A stretch of 64,000 nucleotides of DNA from Methanoculleus sediminis (GTDB lineage Archaea > Halobacteriota > Methanomicrobia > Methanomicrobiales > Methanoculleaceae): positions 347,033-411,032 of the forward strand of contig NZ_JXOJ01000002.1 in assembly GCF_001017125.1 (NCBI RefSeq), read 5' to 3'. Of the stretch, positions 62,107 through 64,000 are shown in pieces. A program made the translations under genes and the position numbers. Each line of letters starts with the position of its first letter. The first letter of the stretch is position 1. The notes beneath the pieces were generated by a model that made no database searches, was not told the DNA's origin, and saw nothing but the letters and a program-made list of their open reading frames with translations.

Positions 62107-63459
62107 ATGCAGGGTCAGGATCAGCAGTCCGATACGAGCACTCCCCGGGTGCCGCGGGAGAAAGAACTCCTCCGCGTACTGGAAGAACTCTACGGGGGGT
62201 TTTCGGAAGCGGAAGAGACGCTGTCGGCGATCCGCCAGGGGGAGGTCGACGCCTTCGTCGTCTCCACGACCGATGGGGAGAAGATCTACACCTTAAATAC
62301 CGCCGAACATCCCTACCGCGTCCTCATCGAGCAGATGCGGGAAGGAGCGGCACTCGTTTCCGCCGACGGCACCATCCTCTACAGCAACGCGAGTTTCGCC
62401 CGGCTGCTCCATATGCCGCTCGGGAAGGTGATGGGCGAGTCGATCCATACCTTCATCGTTTCCCCCGAAACGGCGGAGTTCCGGAGGAGAATGAAGGCGA
62501 ATCCGTCCGGCACCGCGGCCGAGAGCACGCTGCAGGCGCAGGACGGCCGCCGGGTGCCGGTGTATCTCTCCTTAAAACCGCTATCGTTGGATGGAGTACA
62601 GGTCTTCTCCCTGGTTGCCCTGGATCTGACCGAGCGCAAGCAGGCCGAAGAGGCGATGCGTAATGCCTACGACGAACTCGACGACCGGGTCAAGGCCCGG
62701 ACCGCCGAGCTGGCCCAGTCCAATGCCCGGCTTGTGGCCGCCAACAGGGATCTGCAGACGCTCACCGAAGACCTCATCCGGCAGAGCCGGAACCTCAAAG
62801 AGGCGCAGAACGAGGCGAACCTGTATCTCGACATCCTGACCCACGATATCGGGAACACCGAGAATGTCGCGAACCTCTATGCCGACCTGCTCCTCGGCAC
62901 GCTCTCCGGGGAGGGGCGGACATACGTGGAGAAACTCAAGCGCAGCATCGATAAGAGCATCGAGATTCTCGGAACGGTCTCGAAGATCCGCCGGATTCAC
63001 GCCGGAACGCCGGAACTGAAGCCGGTGGATCTCGATGCGGCCATCAGGGAGGAGATCGGCCACTATCCCGAGGGGATCATCCGGTATACGGGTTCAGCGC
63101 CCCCGGTCCGGGTTGACGACCTCCTCCCGGAAGTGGTCGGGAACCTGATCGGCAACGCCGTGAAGCACGGCGGTCCCGATGTCGCAGTCACCATCCGGAC
63201 GGAAGATGCGGGGGAGTTCGTCCGGATCTCGGTCGAGGATACCGGCCCCGGCGTCCCGGACGACCAGAAGGAGGAGATCTTCCACCGCTACGAGCAGCAG
63301 AAGCGGGGGGTCGGCGAAGGGCTCGGGCTCTACCTCGTGCAGGTGCTTATCGAACGCTACGGGGGACGGGTCTGGGTCGAGGACCGGGTGCCCGGGCACC
63401 CGGAGAGAGGGGCGGCATTCGTCTTCACGCTGAAGAAGGCTTCAGCCGTCCACGAATAA
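62107..63459 (+). CDS. PAS-domain histidine kinase, fourth gene of the Kai operon
   Basis: The protein has 450 residues: a charged N-terminus, one PAS domain (about 65-180, HPYRVLIEQMREGAALVSAD ... ALDLTERKQAEE), a coiled coil, then a kinase core with H246 in LDILTHDIGNTEN, N box GNLIGNAVKHGG, G1 DTGPGVPD and G2 GEGLGLYLV. It is a shortened paralogue of the kinase at 55749. Position after kaiB2 suggests it is the output kinase of the Kai module. ATG 62107 matches the paralogue start; a GTG at 62077 overlapping the kaiB2 stop is the alternative. No response regulator gene is adjacent. Confidence 0.92.
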   Translation: MQGQDQQSDTSTPRVPREKELLRVLEELYGGFSEAEETLSAIRQGEVDAFVVSTTDGEKIYTLNTAEHPYRVLIEQMREGAALVSADGTILYSNASFARLLHMPLGKVMGESIHTFIVSPETAEFRRRMKANPSGTAAESTLQAQDGRRVPVYLSLKPLSLDGVQVFSLVALDLTERKQAEEAMRNAYDELDDRVKARTAELAQSNARLVAANRDLQTLTEDLIRQSRNLKEAQNEANLYLDILTHDIGNTENVANLYADLLLGTLSGEGRTYVEKLKRSIDKSIEILGTVSKIRRIHAGTPELKPVDLDAAIREEIGHYPEGIIRYTGSAPPVRVDDLLPEVVGNLIGNAVKHGGPDVAVTIRTEDAGEFVRISVEDTGPGVPDDQKEEIFHRYEQQKRGVGEGLGLYLVQVLIERYGGRVWVEDRVPGHPERGAAFVFTLKKASAVHE

Positions 63460-63550
63460 GATTATGGGCTTTCTGCCCGGTTCTTCCATAGGGGCCACAG
63501 AGAACGGCTGCACGAAAGAACTATTACTTCTGTTTCCAGTAATCCCCGGC

Positions 63551-64000
63551 ATGGAGATCCACGCTTTTACCGTCGATATCCCCGGGCACGTCATGGACGA
63601 CCTCCGGGAGCGGCTCTCGGAGACCCGCTTCCCGGACGAGGTCGAGGGCACGGGCTGGGACTACGGCACGAACCTCGGTTACATGGAGGAATTGGTCGAC
63701 TACTGGCTGAATCGGTTCGACTGGCGAAGGCAGGAGGCGGAACTGAACAGGTATCCCCATTACCGTGCCGAGATCGACGGCACGGGCATCCACTTCATCC
63801 ACGAGCGCGGGAAGGGGGCCGACCCGCTCCCGATCATCCTCACGCACGGCTGGCCGGACTCCTTCTACCGTTACCAGAAGATCATCCCCCTGCTCACCGA
63901 CCCGGCGGCGCACGGCGGCGATCCCGACGACTCGTTCGACGTCATCGTCCCCTCGATGCCCGGCTACGGGTTCTCCGACCGCCCGCATGAACGGGGCATG
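63551..64000 (+). CDS. Epoxide hydrolase-like alpha/beta hydrolase, 3' end outside window
   Basis: The first 150 residues read MEIHAFTVDIPGHVMDDLRE ... and contain the epoxide-hydrolase N-terminal region (VDYWLNRFDWRRQEAELNR and GIHFIHERGKGADPLPIIL). The HGWPDSFYRY oxyanion-hole motif follows, then SMPGYGFSDRP. The catalytic Asp and His lie outside the window. Members hydrolyse epoxides or related small molecules. A CTATTACTT about 26 nt before ATG 63551 may be its TATA, giving a leaderless mRNA. Confidence 0.88.
   Translation, partial: MEIHAFTVDIPGHVMDDLRERLSETRFPDEVEGTGWDYGTNLGYMEELVDYWLNRFDWRRQEAELNRYPHYRAEIDGTGIHFIHERGKGADPLPIILTHGWPDSFYRYQKIIPLLTDPAAHGGDPDDSFDVIVPSMPGYGFSDRPHERGM

Overview
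The window is one 64-kb piece of a GC-rich archaeal chromosome, almost certainly a hydrogenotrophic methanogen of the Methanomicrobiales (Methanoculleus-like). That placement is inferred from the gene content. A run of methanogenesis marker proteins (7, 17, 15, 5, 6 and 3) is joined to the methyl-coenzyme M reductase component A2 ATPase. Archaeal housekeeping genes are present: sn-glycerol-1-phosphate dehydrogenase, PriS, GINS, L44e, S27e, aIF2-alpha, Nop10, archaeal ProS and type II methionine aminopeptidase. Promoters are archaeal in form (TATA about 26 nt from the start, some leaderless), and PAS/HisKA_2 signalling proteins are abundant.

Layout. 1-4.2 kb: signalling (a soluble chemotaxis transducer cut by the window edge, an HTH-PAS-HisKA_2 kinase, a lone receiver). 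4.4-12.8 kb: mixed metabolism and transport (SDR, MFS, nitroreductase-like lipoprotein, TMEM175-like channel, an amidase/agmatine deiminase fusion, MntP, DUF362). 12.8-24.7 kb: core information processing and lipid biosynthesis (ProS; SpoIIM/DUF63; EgsA-UPF0179; UPF0058-Elp3-PriS-GINS; L44e-S27e-aIF2a-Nop10-PAC2). 24.7-27.1 kb: a divergent winged-helix regulator and a bacterial-type GroES-GroEL operon, with a perfect palindrome between them. 27.2-30.2 kb: a rhodanese lipoprotein, an ABC ATPase with degenerate nucleotide-binding motifs, a DUF1614 protein, and a field of small GC hairpins. 30.2-40.2 kb: a long minus-strand run HAD - AtwA - Mmp3 - Mmp6 - Mmp5 - Mmp15 - Mmp17 - Mmp7 - AhpD-like - AsnB, centred on MCR activation.

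40.3-48.5 kb is an accessory, rearranged stretch. It starts with ribose-1,5-bisphosphate isomerase and a membrane-linked HTH regulator. Three tandem ABC-2 permeases without an ATPase follow, bracketed by two copies of an ~86-bp repeat with an 18-bp palindrome. It ends at a junction where a truncated isomerase copy meets the tail of a fourth permease. 48.5-53.2 kb: MBL hydrolase, AAA ATPase, methionine aminopeptidase, M24 peptidase and small regulators. 53.2-55.2 kb: tRNA-Asn and a PBP4/S13-type serine peptidase lipoprotein, bracketed by a decayed second copy of the 3' end of the preceding HTH gene.

The most notable system is at 55.7-63.5 kb. KaiC - KaiB1 - KaiB2 - histidine kinase form a co-directional unit, and a large PAS/GAF kinase lies divergently beside it. 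The two kinases are paralogues whose near-identity begins exactly at their start codons. KaiC keeps both Walker A motifs, both Glu-Glu pairs and a Ser-Ser pair at the phosphosite position. This looks like a KaiA-less KaiBC signalling module wired to two kinases. The window ends inside an epoxide-hydrolase-like gene. No rRNA, CRISPR array or transposase was seen.
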